DNA of 64,000 nucleotides from Halostreptopolyspora alba (GTDB lineage Bacteria; Actinomycetota; Actinomycetes; Streptosporangiales; Streptosporangiaceae). Location of the stretch: positions 1 to 64,000 of the forward strand of contig RJMB01000018.1 of assembly GCA_003725585.1 (NCBI GenBank), given 5' to 3'. The notes under the pieces were generated by a model. The model was not told the origin of the DNA, made no database searches, and worked only from the letters and a program-made list of their open reading frames with translations. The translations under genes were made by a program, and so were the position numbers. Positions 53,705 to 63,804 of this stretch are shown in pieces. The number at the start of each line of letters is the position of its first letter. The first letter of the stretch is position 1.

Positions 53705-53962
53705 GCCGGGAGCGACGGACACGACGACCAGCCATCAGTGACACCGGGGCATAGCGCCCACCCTCGGGACCACGGATGTGTCCGGCCGCGTCGCCTGTCC
53801 CTGACCTCCCTTCGGGCGGCTCAGACAAACACGGGGGTTGCGGCAATGGACTGCCGTCCCATGCTAGGACGCCCGGAAGCCGTTTTCGGTGGACAGTCGC
53901 TCCTGTCTCGGCACACATTTGCACCCTTTCGGTGGTTACGCACCGTCATGTATTACCGCTGA

Positions 53963-55879
53963 TCAGCGGCGTAGCAGTCGGTTCCGGACCATGTCCAAGA
54001 ATGTTGTGACTTCAGTCACCCCGATCCGTTTGGCCACCAGTATGAAGAGTGCGCCGCCAATGAGGCCACCCACCAGGATGGGCAGCAGTGCCGGGAGGAT
54101 GGTCCCCGGAATCAGGTCGAAGGTGAGGATCATCGCGATACCGAAGATCACACTGGGGACGGTGGCCAGGTGCAGCTTGACCAGGGTCCACAGCACCCGG
54201 TTTCCGTCGAGTCCGTTCAGCCGCCGGCTCAGCAGTCGCCATGCCAGCACCGATCCGACCACGTAGAACATGCCGTAGGCAACGGGAAGCAGCAGGACGA
54301 TCGTGTGCGGGGGTACGAGGAAGAGCAGGCCGAACGCGAGCACGGCGTGGGTGATCTCGGCCGGAATCGCGATGAGCGAGGGGGTCCGGGTGTCACCGAG
54401 CGCGTAGAAGACCCGCTGTTGCAGCTGGAACAGTGTGAACGGGATGAGCATGATCGAGAACGACATCAGGATCCGCCCGATGCTCTGCGCGTCCTCGACC
54501 GACGTACTGCCCCGCGCGTAGACCAGCACGCAGAACTGGGTGGCGAAGACCACCATCGCGACCGAGATCGGCACGATCAGTGCCGAGGACAGTCGGAACC
54601 CGCGCGAGAAGTCCGCGCGCACCCGGTCCTTCCGCCCCTCGGCGACGTGCTCGCTCATCCTGGGCAGCAGCGCGGTGATGACGGAGACCGCGATGATCGC
54701 GTAGGGCAGCTGGTACAGCATCGAGGCGTACTGGTACGCGGTGATGCCGGCACCCACCGTCGACTCGCCCGCCTCGGCCGCGCGCACCCCGGCCCGGGTC
54801 GCGACGTTCGTGGTGACCAACAGCCCGGCCTGTACCACCCCGACATAGACCATCGCCCAGGATGCGGTGCGCGCTGCCTCGCCCAGTCCGGAGCCGCGCA
54901 GGTCGATCCGGGGGCGCCAGCGGAACCCCGCCTTGGCCAGGCTCCACAGCAATACCAGCGCCTGTAGGACCTGGCCGGCAGTGGTCCCGGCGCCGAGGAG
55001 TGCCAGGTTGGCGTCGCTCACCTCGCCCGGGGCGGCGCCCGGCCCCACGATGACCAGGAAGAGCAGCCCGACCGAGATGATGATCAGATTGTTGAGGATC
55101 GGTGTCCACATCGGGGCGGCGAAGTGGTTGCGGCTGTTCAGCATGGCGCTGGTGATGCCGCTGGCCCCGACGAAGAAGATCTGGGCGAGCAGGAACCTCG
55201 CCAGGAACACCGATGCCTCGTGCTGCTCACCGGTGAACTCGCCCGCGTAGAGCCGGATGAGCCACTCCGCGAGCAGGATCGACACGATGGTGAGCAGCAA
55301 CAGGGCGAGCACGAGGGTGGTGAACAGCCGCTGTTCGGTGGCCTCGCCGCCATCGGAGTCCCGCTTCCTGCGCTTGACCAGGAAGGGGACGAAGACGCTG
55401 GCGAGGAGGCCACCGATGAGCAGGTTGTAGACGGCGTGGGGCACCATGTTCGCCGTCTGGTAGGCGTCGCCGAGCAGGTGGGTGCCCAACGCGGCGGCGA
55501 GCACCACTGTCCGCCCGAAGCCGGTGATCCGGGAGACCACGGTCCCGATCGCCATGATCACGCTCGAGCGCATCAGGTTCGGCGGGGCCGAGTGGGCGGC
55601 CCCGCCGATCTCGTCGCCCTCCTCGCCGGCACGGTCGGCCGTTCCGAGGTCACCGAAGTCCTTGGGGTCGTGCTCGGTCGTGAGGCCGGGCTCGGGCTCG
55701 GTCGGCGGATCGCTTCGCTCGACCTCGTCGAGCACGTCATCGGGCATGAGGAACCGGCGTTCGTGCCGGTCCTGGTTGTCGGGGCTCTCGTTCTTCGGCA
55801 CCGGTTGAGGGTCTTCCTGTCTCAGGGCGGCACCGTGCTCGCGGGGGCAGGGGACAACGGCGGCCGGGAGGACTGACAC
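53963..55879 (-). CDS. murJ: lipid II flippase MurJ, copy 1
   Basis: A 638-residue MOP-superfamily flippase with a hydrophilic N-terminal extension (residues about 1-100, rich in acidic residues) and 14 predicted membrane helices, beginning SSVIMAIGTVVSRITGFGRTV. The conserved Arg residues of the MurJ central cavity are present. It moves lipid-linked peptidoglycan precursors to the outer face of the membrane. It lies 48 bases after a second murJ gene. The start is uncertain; MPDDVLDEVERS at 55747 is an alternative. Confidence 0.9.
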   Translation of the reverse strand: MSVLPAAVVPCPREHGAALRQEDPQPVPKNESPDNQDRHERRFLMPDDVLDEVERSDPPTEPEPGLTTEHDPKDFGDLGTADRAGEEGDEIGGAAHSAPPNLMRSSVIMAIGTVVSRITGFGRTVVLAAALGTHLLGDAYQTANMVPHAVYNLLIGGLLASVFVPFLVKRRKRDSDGGEATEQRLFTTLVLALLLLTIVSILLAEWLIRLYAGEFTGEQHEASVFLARFLLAQIFFVGASGITSAMLNSRNHFAAPMWTPILNNLIIISVGLLFLVIVGPGAAPGEVSDANLALLGAGTTAGQVLQALVLLWSLAKAGFRWRPRIDLRGSGLGEAARTASWAMVYVGVVQAGLLVTTNVATRAGVRAAEAGESTVGAGITAYQYASMLYQLPYAIIAVSVITALLPRMSEHVAEGRKDRVRADFSRGFRLSSALIVPISVAMVVFATQFCVLVYARGSTSVEDAQSIGRILMSFSIMLIPFTLFQLQQRVFYALGDTRTPSLIAIPAEITHAVLAFGLLFLVPPHTIVLLLPVAYGMFYVVGSVLAWRLLSRRLNGLDGNRVLWTLVKLHLATVPSVIFGIAMILTFDLIPGTILPALLPILVGGLIGGALFILVAKRIGVTEVTTFLDMVRNRLLRR

Positions 55880-55927
55880 GGGTAGGTCACGCCTGGGAGG
55901 AGCGTGCCGGGGTGGGGAGTTGGTCGT

Positions 55928-57673
55928 TCACCGTCGGAGGCGGGAACGCACCAGGTCCAACGCGGAGTGCAGCTCCTGGATCCGCAGCAGCCGGGCGAAA
56001 AGGAGGAACAACAGTGCGCCGATCACGCAGCCGGCGACGGGGGCACCAATATTGGTGACCAGGCTCTGGCCGTATCGTTCCTCGAAGAACCAGAGAACCC
56101 CCATACCGGCCGCGACGCTCGGAGCCGCAGCCAGGTGCAGCCGCAACAATGTTCCAAGGACGCGGCGCCCGTCAAGCCCGCCCAGGCGCTTGCTGAGGAT
56201 CACGCCGGCGATGGTCAGCCCCGACACGAACGAGAGCATGAACCCACCGGCGACTCCCACAACGGCCTGGTGCGGTGGAAGCACGACGTAGGCGGTGCAC
56301 GCGAGCACACCGTGCACTCCGACATTGGCGACGCTGATCAGCGCTGGGGTGCGGGTGTCGCCCATGGCGAAGAACACCCGCAACATCAGCTGGAAGACGG
56401 TGAACGGCAGCAGGCCGAGCGACATCACCGCGAGAACCGTTCCCACGTTCTGGGCGTCCGCGGTCGACGTGCTGCCCCGAGCGAACACCAGCACGGACAC
56501 CTGGGTCGCGTACAGGGCCATGGCCAGCGCCACCGGGACCAGGATCAGCGCCGAGACGCGCAGCGTGCGAGAGAACCCGGCGCGGACCTCCTCCCAACGC
56601 TCGTCGGCGGCGTGCCCGCTCATCTGCGGCAACAGAACGGTGATCAGCGAGACCGCGATGATCGCGTAGGGCAGCTGGAAAAGCTGGTAGGCGTAGTTGT
56701 AGGCGGTGATGCCCGCCCCCACGTTGTGGCCGGCCTCGATACTCGCGACGTTGGCGGCGTTGGCCAGGTTCGTGGTGATCAGCAGGCCGAGCTGGGTCAT
56801 CATCGTGTAGACGAGCATCCAGCCGGCGCTGCGCAGCGCCTCGCCCAGGCCGGAGCCGCGAAGGTCCAGACGGGGGCGCCAGCGGAACCCGGTACGCCAC
56901 AGCGACAGCGTGAGCACCGCGGCCTGCAGCACCATCCCCAGTGTCGTACCGAGTCCGAGCAGGGTGAGCTCGGCGGGCTCCACCGTCTCGGGAGTCTTCC
57001 CGGTCCCGGCCACGAGCAGGAACAGCCCGCCGGTCGCGATGATCACCAGGTTGTTCAGCACCGGGGCCCACACGGGTGCGCCGAACTTGTCGCGGGTGTT
57101 GAGCATGGCGCTGATCAGGCCGCTCAACCCGATGAAGAAGATCTGGGCGAGCAGGAAACGCGCCAGGTAGACCGAGACCTCGGACTGGACCTCGGTGAAC
57201 CTGCTCGCGTAGAGGGTGATCAGCAGTTGCGAGGCCAGGATCGCGGCCAGGGTGATCCCGAGAAGTAGCACGACCGCGGCGGTGAACAGCCGATTCTCGG
57301 TTCTCACCCCGCCGTCGGAATCCTGCTTGCGGCGCTTGACCAGGAACGGGATGATCACGCTCACCATCAACCCGCCGATGAGCAGGTCGTTGATGATGAA
57401 CGGGATGGTCTGGGCGGTGTTGTAGGCGTCGCCGAGGAGTTGGGTGCCCAACGCGGCGGCGAGCACGATCACCTTGATGAAGCCGGTTACCCGCGACACC
57501 ATCGTTCCGGCGGCCATGACCAGGCTGGAGCGCATCATCCCGCCGGACGAGCCCGAACCGCCCTCGGAGTCCACGGGCGTCTCGTGGTCGCCGGGGGTGT
57601 CGGAGTCTCCGGAGCCGGCCGCGCCAGCGGAGTGCGATGTGTCGTCGGTGCCGTTCGTGGTCTCGGTCGCCAC
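55928..57673 (-). CDS. murJ: lipid II flippase MurJ, copy 2
   Basis: A 581-residue paralogue of the neighbouring gene with the same core: SSLVMAAGTMVSRVTGFIKVI at the start, LGTQLLGDAYNTAQTIPF, and RLDLRGSGLGEALRSAGW in the middle. The N-terminal extension is shorter (about 45 residues, Asp/Ser/Gly-rich). The two copies align along their full membrane regions, so they arose by tandem duplication, but they have diverged well beyond recent copies. One may be the main flippase and the other specialised (for example for sporulation or another lipid-linked sugar). GTG 57673. Confidence 0.9.
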   Translation of the reverse strand: MATETTNGTDDTSHSAGAAGSGDSDTPGDHETPVDSEGGSGSSGGMMRSSLVMAAGTMVSRVTGFIKVIVLAAALGTQLLGDAYNTAQTIPFIINDLLIGGLMVSVIIPFLVKRRKQDSDGGVRTENRLFTAAVVLLLGITLAAILASQLLITLYASRFTEVQSEVSVYLARFLLAQIFFIGLSGLISAMLNTRDKFGAPVWAPVLNNLVIIATGGLFLLVAGTGKTPETVEPAELTLLGLGTTLGMVLQAAVLTLSLWRTGFRWRPRLDLRGSGLGEALRSAGWMLVYTMMTQLGLLITTNLANAANVASIEAGHNVGAGITAYNYAYQLFQLPYAIIAVSLITVLLPQMSGHAADERWEEVRAGFSRTLRVSALILVPVALAMALYATQVSVLVFARGSTSTADAQNVGTVLAVMSLGLLPFTVFQLMLRVFFAMGDTRTPALISVANVGVHGVLACTAYVVLPPHQAVVGVAGGFMLSFVSGLTIAGVILSKRLGGLDGRRVLGTLLRLHLAAAPSVAAGMGVLWFFEERYGQSLVTNIGAPVAGCVIGALLFLLFARLLRIQELHSALDLVRSRLRR

Positions 57674-57715
57674 AGGTATTCGGTTCCCTCTCGGTCGGGA
57701 TCAGGTGTGGGCCCG

Positions 57716-60184
57716 TCAGTGGTCCCGGTTCTCGTCCTCGCCGGACGCTCCGGGCTCGCCGGATTCGCCGTCCTCGGGCCCCTCGGTGCCGGTGGTCGTC
57801 TCGGCCTCGACGGTGGGCTCCTCGGAGCCGACGCCGGCGTCTGGTGCTCCGTCGCCGGACGGATCCCTGTCATTGTGCTGCATGGTGTCCGGTGCGCCGA
57901 CATTGTCCGCCGAGCCGGGTTCCGGGTCGGCGCCGGCCTCCGTGGTCCGCGCGGCCCGCGCGCGGGTGCGTTGCCACTTGCGCAGTGCCCGCGGCGCGAG
58001 CGCGATGATCAGCACGAGCGCGCCACCCGCGCTGATCAGTAGGGCCTGGGTGCCCATGCCGGTGGCGTTGACCGGGATCTGGGTCTGTCCGGTGGAGACC
58101 GGTTCGCCGTCGGCGTTCTGCAGGCTCATGTGCAGCACGGTGCGCCCGTTGACCCGCGCGCTGAGCGGGACGTACACGGTCGTCTTCCCGCCGGGCCCGA
58201 TCTCCATCGAGTCCTGGTACTCGCCGACGCTCAACCGCTCGGAGTTCGAGGAGTGGATCGACAGGTGTACCGTGACCGGCTCGTCCTCCAGGTCGTTGGC
58301 GACGACAACGCCGATGGTGCCGCTCTTGCTGGCCATCGTGAACGGCTCGGGCTTGACGATCCTGACCCGGTCCCTGGTGTCGGTGACCGCCTGGTCCAGG
58401 AGCGACCGGGTCCGGTTTCCCAGCGCCTCGTCGTCACGCCAGGCGGCCGACTCGGTGCGCAGGATCGCGGGGCGGAACGGGTCGTTGTCGTCGTCCAGCA
58501 CGGTGTTGAAGAGCCGTACCTCCCGCCGAACCTCCTTGACTCCGTCCAGGTAGGTGCCGCTGAGTTCGGCCTTGGCGTCGTCCTCGGGGTAGGTCAGCCC
58601 GTGGCGTTCGTCCGCGGTGTCGGAACCGGCCCCCTCGACGTCGTCCAGGGCGACCGGGTTCAGCCAGGGCAGCTCTCGTGAGGAACGCAGCACGTCCTGG
58701 GCGAACTCGGCTCCGGGGTCCCAGTCGGGTGGGGGTGAGGCCAGGATGGTGCGGTCGGTGTCGGTCCGCTCCTCGGAGATGAGCGCCGTCTCGGCCGCGA
58801 ACCGTTGCTGGGCGAGGGCCGTCTCACCCGGATCCTGACTGGGGGAGCCGAGAACACTGGTCAGCTGGCTGTCGGCGAGCAGCGCGGCCGCGTCGCCGTC
58901 GTTCTCGGTGGCGAGGTTGGCTTGTGCGGTCGGGGTGTGGTCGAGCCAGTCGTGGGCGGGCATCGCGGGATCGCGCAGGACGAAGCGCTCGGCCCCGTGT
59001 TCGACGAAGAAGTCGCGGGTGGCCTTGTTCATGGTCCCGTTCGCGGGAACCGCGTAGTTGGGGTTGGCCCGACGTTGCAGGACCGTCTCGACGACCTCGT
59101 CGCCGTGTGACATCGCGGTGTCGGCGTCGCTGTCCAGGTCGTTGCGTAGGAGCGCGGCGATGTCGACCGAGGCGTAGGGGGTGGAGATCAACGGGTCGTC
59201 GCCGATGATCTCGCGTGCCTGCTCGATCCAGGCCACGGCTTCGGGACTGGGGTCGTAGGTCTTGGCGGTCGGCTGCGCCTCGGCGGGCACCGCCAGCGGA
59301 TCCTCCAGAACGTGGTACGACTCGGTCGTGAGGCGGTTGATGTCGCTGAGCAGGCCGGGATCGACGGTCCAGGTGACCGGGACGCGGTCGTCGGCGTCCT
59401 CGCCGCCGTCGTCCTCGTCCGCTTCCTGCTGGGCGTCGGCCGTGGCGTCGGGGCTGGCGTCCTCCGGAGCGGTGGCGTCCGGGTCGGGCGGGTCCAGCGC
59501 CACCTCGCCGTTCTGGGCTCCCACGGCGAGCAGCTCGTTGAGCCGCCCTTTGGGACGTAGGTCGTTCGCGAGGCCCTCGCCCAGGTAAGTGTCGTCGTCG
59601 GCGCGCTGGGGCTGGTCCCTCAGGGGCCACAGCCACGCGATGTCGACGGTGTCGGAGCCCTCGCCCTCGCCCTGGTACGGCAGGAACGTGTACTGGCTAC
59701 CGAGGTCGTCCCCGCCGTCGTCGACGGCGTCGACGGTGATGGGGTACACCCCGAACCCGTTCAGGTCGAGGTCCGCGGCGTCGGCCTCCAGCTCGAACTC
59801 GGCGGTCTCCCCGGCGGGCAGGGGCTCGTCGAGGTCGAAGGTCGGGCCGGTTTTGGAGGGTGGCGCGCTCTCGCCCTCGGCGTGGGCGTCGAGCTCCGAG
59901 CGGTCGGCCATCGGGTGGGGGGAGTACCGCATCCGGGCGGTGACCTCTTCGACCGTCTCGTCGGTGGTGTTGGTGACCCGCCCGGTGATGGTGACCGTGC
60001 TGTCCTCCTCGACCGCCCGAGGGGTGATCCCGTCGATGATCACGGCCTCGTCGCCGCTGTCACTGTTCGTGTTGGGCAGTGCCCCGCGCTCCGCTTCCAC
60101 GGCAGCGGCGGAGGACGCGGGCAGAGCCGGCGCCAGAGCGACGGCGGTAGCCGCGACCGCGGTCAGGTGAGCAATTCGACGCAC
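57716..60184 (-). CDS. DUF6049 family secreted membrane-anchored protein
   Basis: An 822-residue protein with a signal peptide (MRRIAHLTAVAATAVALAPALPASSAAA), a large outside region with immunoglobulin-like beta domains (for example VTITGRVTNTTDETVEEVTARM), one C-terminal membrane helix (about 720-740) and a disordered Glu/Gly/Thr-rich cytoplasmic tail. It corresponds by position and plan to mycobacterial Rv3909, next to MviN. Function unknown; the conserved linkage with murJ suggests a role in envelope growth. It is divergent from cca across a 405-base gap. Confidence 0.85.
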   Translation of the reverse strand: MRRIAHLTAVAATAVALAPALPASSAAAVEAERGALPNTNSDSGDEAVIIDGITPRAVEEDSTVTITGRVTNTTDETVEEVTARMRYSPHPMADRSELDAHAEGESAPPSKTGPTFDLDEPLPAGETAEFELEADAADLDLNGFGVYPITVDAVDDGGDDLGSQYTFLPYQGEGEGSDTVDIAWLWPLRDQPQRADDDTYLGEGLANDLRPKGRLNELLAVGAQNGEVALDPPDPDATAPEDASPDATADAQQEADEDDGGEDADDRVPVTWTVDPGLLSDINRLTTESYHVLEDPLAVPAEAQPTAKTYDPSPEAVAWIEQAREIIGDDPLISTPYASVDIAALLRNDLDSDADTAMSHGDEVVETVLQRRANPNYAVPANGTMNKATRDFFVEHGAERFVLRDPAMPAHDWLDHTPTAQANLATENDGDAAALLADSQLTSVLGSPSQDPGETALAQQRFAAETALISEERTDTDRTILASPPPDWDPGAEFAQDVLRSSRELPWLNPVALDDVEGAGSDTADERHGLTYPEDDAKAELSGTYLDGVKEVRREVRLFNTVLDDDNDPFRPAILRTESAAWRDDEALGNRTRSLLDQAVTDTRDRVRIVKPEPFTMASKSGTIGVVVANDLEDEPVTVHLSIHSSNSERLSVGEYQDSMEIGPGGKTTVYVPLSARVNGRTVLHMSLQNADGEPVSTGQTQIPVNATGMGTQALLISAGGALVLIIALAPRALRKWQRTRARAARTTEAGADPEPGSADNVGAPDTMQHNDRDPSGDGAPDAGVGSEEPTVEAETTTGTEGPEDGESGEPGASGEDENRDH

Positions 60185-60589
60185 GCCAGGGCTTCCGAGT
60201 CGGGTTACGGGTGGCCAACACTAGCTACTGCGTTGACGGGTCCATCGTGCCCTCCGGGCGGGCCACCGGGCGTCCGAAGGTGGCGGCACCACAAGGTAAG
60301 CACAAGGGGCGCCGCCGTGCACGAGCGCCGTGAGGCGGGCCGGCGCGTTTGGCCAGTCATGGGCTGATGGCGCAGGGCGCCACGGACAAAAGCACGAGAG
60401 CCGGGCGCGCTGGCCGGATCCGACGATACCGGTTCCGCGTGGCTCCCTAAGCGATCCACGCCCGGAGACGCCACGATGCTGATGAGTACGGGGAAGTCCG
60501 GCATGGTGCGCCCAACATAGCTGTGCCCAACCGGGATACGGCTTGTCAATCCGACACGTCGCCGGTGCGCCGGGGTCGATTCGCACCAC
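60185..60589. other. 405-base divergent region between DUF6049 and cca genes
   Basis: No gene seen. It must hold the promoters of both genes. TAACCT at 60604-60609 ahead of an in-frame GTG at 60617 could be a -10 for a leaderless or near-leaderless cca message. Confidence 0.4.
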
Positions 60590-62119
60590 ATGGTGACGAC
60601 ACCTAACCTCAGGGGTGTGCCGAATACTGCGCTTCCAGGTGAGTCCCCCAGCTCCGGTCCGGACGGCGGAGAGGTGACGGCTGCCGCGATGGAGTTGACG
60701 AACGAGCAGCGGGTCGCGGTCAGCGGCGTGGTCGACGCGATCGCGACGATCGCCGATGAGCTGGGTGAGCGCTTCTCGCGGGGCGGACACGAGCTCGCGA
60801 TCGTGGGTGGCCCGGTTCGCGACGCGCTGCTCGGCCGCGATGTGCACGACATCGACCTCACGACCGACGCCGTCCCGCAGCGCATCATTGAGCTGGTCGA
60901 GGGGTGGGCCGACGCGGTGTGGACGGTGGGCATCGAGTTCGGCACCGTCGGGCTGCGCAAGAACGGCCTACAGCTGGAGATCACCACCTACCGCAGTGAG
61001 TCGTACCAGCCCAAGTCCCGCAAGCCGGAGGTGAGCTACGGAACCTCGTTGCGGGAGGACCTGATGCGGCGTGACTTCACCGTCAACGCCATGGCGGTGT
61101 ACCTGCCCAGCAGGGAGTTCGCCGACCCGTTCGGTGGTCTGGCCGACCTGAGCGCGCGGCGGTTGCGGACACCGGGCCGGCCCGAGGACTCGTTCAGTGA
61201 CGACCCGTTGCGGATGATGCGGGCGGTGCGTTTCGCCGCGCAGCTCGGTTTCACACTGGCGCCCGAGGTGGGTGAGGCGATCACCGACATGTCGGGGCGG
61301 CTGGACATCGTCTCGGCCGAACGGGTCCGCGACGAACTCGTGAAGCTGGTGCTCAGCCCCGCTCCCCGGGTCGGGGTCGAGCGGATGGTGGAGTTCGGTC
61401 TCGCCGACCACGTGCTGCCCGAGATTCCCAGGATGCGCCTTGAGATCGACGAGCACCACCGGCACAAGGACGTCTACGAGCACTCGCTGACCGTGCTCGA
61501 CCAGGCGATCGAGCTGGAGGCCGAACGCGGGTCCTCCCCCGACCTGGTGCTGCGGCTGGCCGCGTTGCTGCACGACATCGGCAAGCCGAAGACCCGCTCC
61601 TTCGAGCCCGGGGGGCGTGTCACGTTCCACCACCATGAGGTGGTGGGGGCGTCGATGGCCCGGAGCCGGCTCGGCAAGCTGCGGTTCTCCAAGGAGGTCA
61701 TCTCCGATGTCGGCACGCTGATCGCGCTGCACCTGCGCTTTCACGGTTACGGCAAGGGAGAGTGGACCGACTCCGCGGTGCGCCGTTACGCGCGCGACGC
61801 CGGCCATCTCCTGGAGCGCCTGCACATCCTGACGCGGGCTGACTGCACCACCCGCAACCGCCGTAAGGCGGCGGCCCTGGCGCGGGCTTATGACGACATC
61901 GAGCGTCGCATCGAACGGCTCGCCGAGGAGGAGGAGCTCAACAAGGTCCGCCCCGACCTCGACGGCAACGAGATCCAACAGATCCTGGGCATCAGCCCGG
62001 GTCCCATGGTCGGTAAGGCGTGGCGCTACCTGCTGGAGCTGCGGCTGGAGAACGGTCCCATGGACAAGGAGACCGCGGCCGCCGAACTTCGCCGGTGGGC
62101 CGCGGAGCACGGCGACTGA
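60590..62119 (+). CDS. cca: CCA-adding tRNA nucleotidyltransferase
   Basis: A 509-residue enzyme that builds or repairs the 3'-CCA end of tRNAs, which matters here because tRNA-Ile in this window does not encode CCA. Nucleotidyltransferase motif IVGGPVRDALLGRDVHDIDLTT (GG-x-VRD and D-x-D) near residues 68-89, template motif RRDFTVNAMAV, and a C-terminal HD domain (AALLHDIGKPKTR, about 320) with metal-binding residues. This matches the mycobacterial PcnA type. The start may be ATG 60590 or the in-frame GTG 60617; the first 30 residues are not conserved. Confidence 0.93.
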   Translation: MVTTPNLRGVPNTALPGESPSSGPDGGEVTAAAMELTNEQRVAVSGVVDAIATIADELGERFSRGGHELAIVGGPVRDALLGRDVHDIDLTTDAVPQRIIELVEGWADAVWTVGIEFGTVGLRKNGLQLEITTYRSESYQPKSRKPEVSYGTSLREDLMRRDFTVNAMAVYLPSREFADPFGGLADLSARRLRTPGRPEDSFSDDPLRMMRAVRFAAQLGFTLAPEVGEAITDMSGRLDIVSAERVRDELVKLVLSPAPRVGVERMVEFGLADHVLPEIPRMRLEIDEHHRHKDVYEHSLTVLDQAIELEAERGSSPDLVLRLAALLHDIGKPKTRSFEPGGRVTFHHHEVVGASMARSRLGKLRFSKEVISDVGTLIALHLRFHGYGKGEWTDSAVRRYARDAGHLLERLHILTRADCTTRNRRKAAALARAYDDIERRIERLAEEEELNKVRPDLDGNEIQQILGISPGPMVGKAWRYLLELRLENGPMDKETAAAELRRWAAEHGD

Positions 62120-62201
62120 CCGCGGACCGTCGCGCTTGGGGACGGCCCACCGCGCCACCTCGGATCCCGGCCCGGGACGCGGTGGCTTCGGCGTGTCCGA
62201 C

Positions 62202-63497
62202 TCACCGCGACCGGTCCGGCCCGTCCTTGGCGAGTGCTCGGGACCGGGCCGCCCAGCCCGCTCCCATCAGGGCGAGTCCGGTGGCCATGGCCACGACCAC
62301 GCTCGCGCTCACCCCCGAGGGTGGCACCACGGCGGCGGAGAGCCCCGCCGCCGCGACGAACAGGCCGTTGAAGAGCATGTCGTAGACGGTGAAGACGCGC
62401 CCCCGGAACTCGTCGTCGACGTTTCGTTGGACCAGCGTGTCGACCGTCACCTTGACGCCCTGCGCGACGACGCCCAGGGCGAAGGCCGCGGCGGGGAAGA
62501 GCACGGGGGAGAACGGCAGGCCGAGTCCGAGTAGAGCGGCTCCTCCCGAGGCGAGCAGCGTGGCGATCCAGGTGTCGGCGGTCATGCGCTGGGTGGCCCA
62601 CGGTGTGGCGACCGCCCCGACGAGGAACCCGACCCCCGAGGCGGCCAGCGTGACCGAGAATCCGGCGAAGCCGGCGACTCCGCCCTCGGTGAAGGTGTTG
62701 TTGTACAGCAGCAGCGTGACGAGCGTCGAGAGGCCGAAGACGAAGCGCACACCGCCGATCGTCGCCAGGGCGTAGCGGGCGGGACGCCGCCCCCAGGCGT
62801 GGCGTAGGCCGTCTGCCAGGCCGCTCACGACGGTGCGTACGGCCGATTGGATCCGGGGAGGCTCGTGGGTCAGGTCGGGACCGAGCTCCCGGCGCCGCAA
62901 CGTGAGCGCGACCGGCGCCGTTCCGGCGAACGCCACGCCGGCCACGAAGAGGATGAGCGGGGTGCCCACGGGGCTGTCGCCCGCGAACACCCGAAGCCCG
63001 GCCCCCGCTCCGGCTCCCACGAAGGTCGCGAACGTGCCGCAGGTGGGGGTCACGGCGTTCGCCATCATCAGCTGCGCGCGCGGGACCACGTGGGGCAGTG
63101 CCGCTCCCAGAGCCGCGAGGAAGAACCGGTTCACGCTCAGCACGCACAGTGCCGCCGCGAAGAAGTACGCCCCATCGGACCCCGCGGCGACGAGTCCCGC
63201 GGTGGTGGCGGCCAGCACCGCCTTGATCAGGGAGGCCACCAGTAGCACCTGGCGGCGCGACCACCGGTCGATGAGCACTCCCGCGAACGGGCCCACGACG
63301 GAGAAGGGCAGCAGCAGGACGGCGAACGCCAGCGCGACCTCCCCGGCCGTGGAGTGCTGCTCGGGGGTGAAGAAGATGTAGCCCGCCAAGCCCGCCTGGT
63401 ACACCCCGTCGCCGAACTGCGACACGAGCCGGGTGCCGAACAGCCGTCGGAAGCGCGCACCCCGGAGCACGACATGGAGGTCGCCGAAGAAGGACAC
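62202..63497 (-). CDS. MFS transporter (exporter-like)
   Basis: A 431-residue major facilitator protein with 12 predicted helices, starting MSFFGDLHVVLRGARFRRLF and carrying the loop 2-3 motif AGVLIDRWSRRQVLLVASL. It resembles the DHA3-type drug/macrolide exporters and uncharacterised transporters found beside cca in actinomycetes. GTG 63497 is preferred because the protein then opens directly with the first membrane helix; longer frames only add low-quality sequence. A parS-like site sits 21 bases upstream. Substrate unknown. Confidence 0.85.
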   Translation of the reverse strand: MSFFGDLHVVLRGARFRRLFGTRLVSQFGDGVYQAGLAGYIFFTPEQHSTAGEVALAFAVLLLPFSVVGPFAGVLIDRWSRRQVLLVASLIKAVLAATTAGLVAAGSDGAYFFAAALCVLSVNRFFLAALGAALPHVVPRAQLMMANAVTPTCGTFATFVGAGAGAGLRVFAGDSPVGTPLILFVAGVAFAGTAPVALTLRRRELGPDLTHEPPRIQSAVRTVVSGLADGLRHAWGRRPARYALATIGGVRFVFGLSTLVTLLLYNNTFTEGGVAGFAGFSVTLAASGVGFLVGAVATPWATQRMTADTWIATLLASGGAALLGLGLPFSPVLFPAAAFALGVVAQGVKVTVDTLVQRNVDDEFRGRVFTVYDMLFNGLFVAAAGLSAAVVPPSGVSASVVVAMATGLALMGAGWAARSRALAKDGPDRSR

Positions 63498-63804
63498 GCG
63501 GTAAGCGTACGGGCAGCGTTCCACGTGAAACGCCCCCGCGACCCACGGGCGGTGAATTCCAACGGTCGTTGCAACACCCCATCTCTGAAGGGGTGCGATG
63601 GACGACTTCGAGATCCGCAAGGAACGCCGGGTACCGCAGGGGCGCAGGGGCGGGGCCGTGTTCTCTACGGGTGCCCGTGGGGCCGGACGCCGTCGGGAGT
63701 CCCGCGGGGGAGTCGTGACGGTTCGTCGCCGTGCCGGTGACCGGACCACACGACACCACGGCCCCTCGGAACGCCGAGGGGAGTACGGGCCGGCTCCCGG
63801 AGCC
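63498..63804. other. 307-base gap upstream of the MFS gene
   Basis: No convincing gene; a plus-strand frame from ATG 63598 (MDDFEIRKERR) stays open but is Arg/Gly-rich and probably spurious. The one feature seen is the parS-like site at 63518-63531. Confidence 0.35.
63518..63531. promoter_or_regulatory. parS: parS-like site upstream of the MFS gene
   Basis: GTTCCACGTGAAAC matches the parS consensus at 13 of 14 positions. It lies about 14 kb from parB, within the usual parS territory. Confidence 0.6.
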
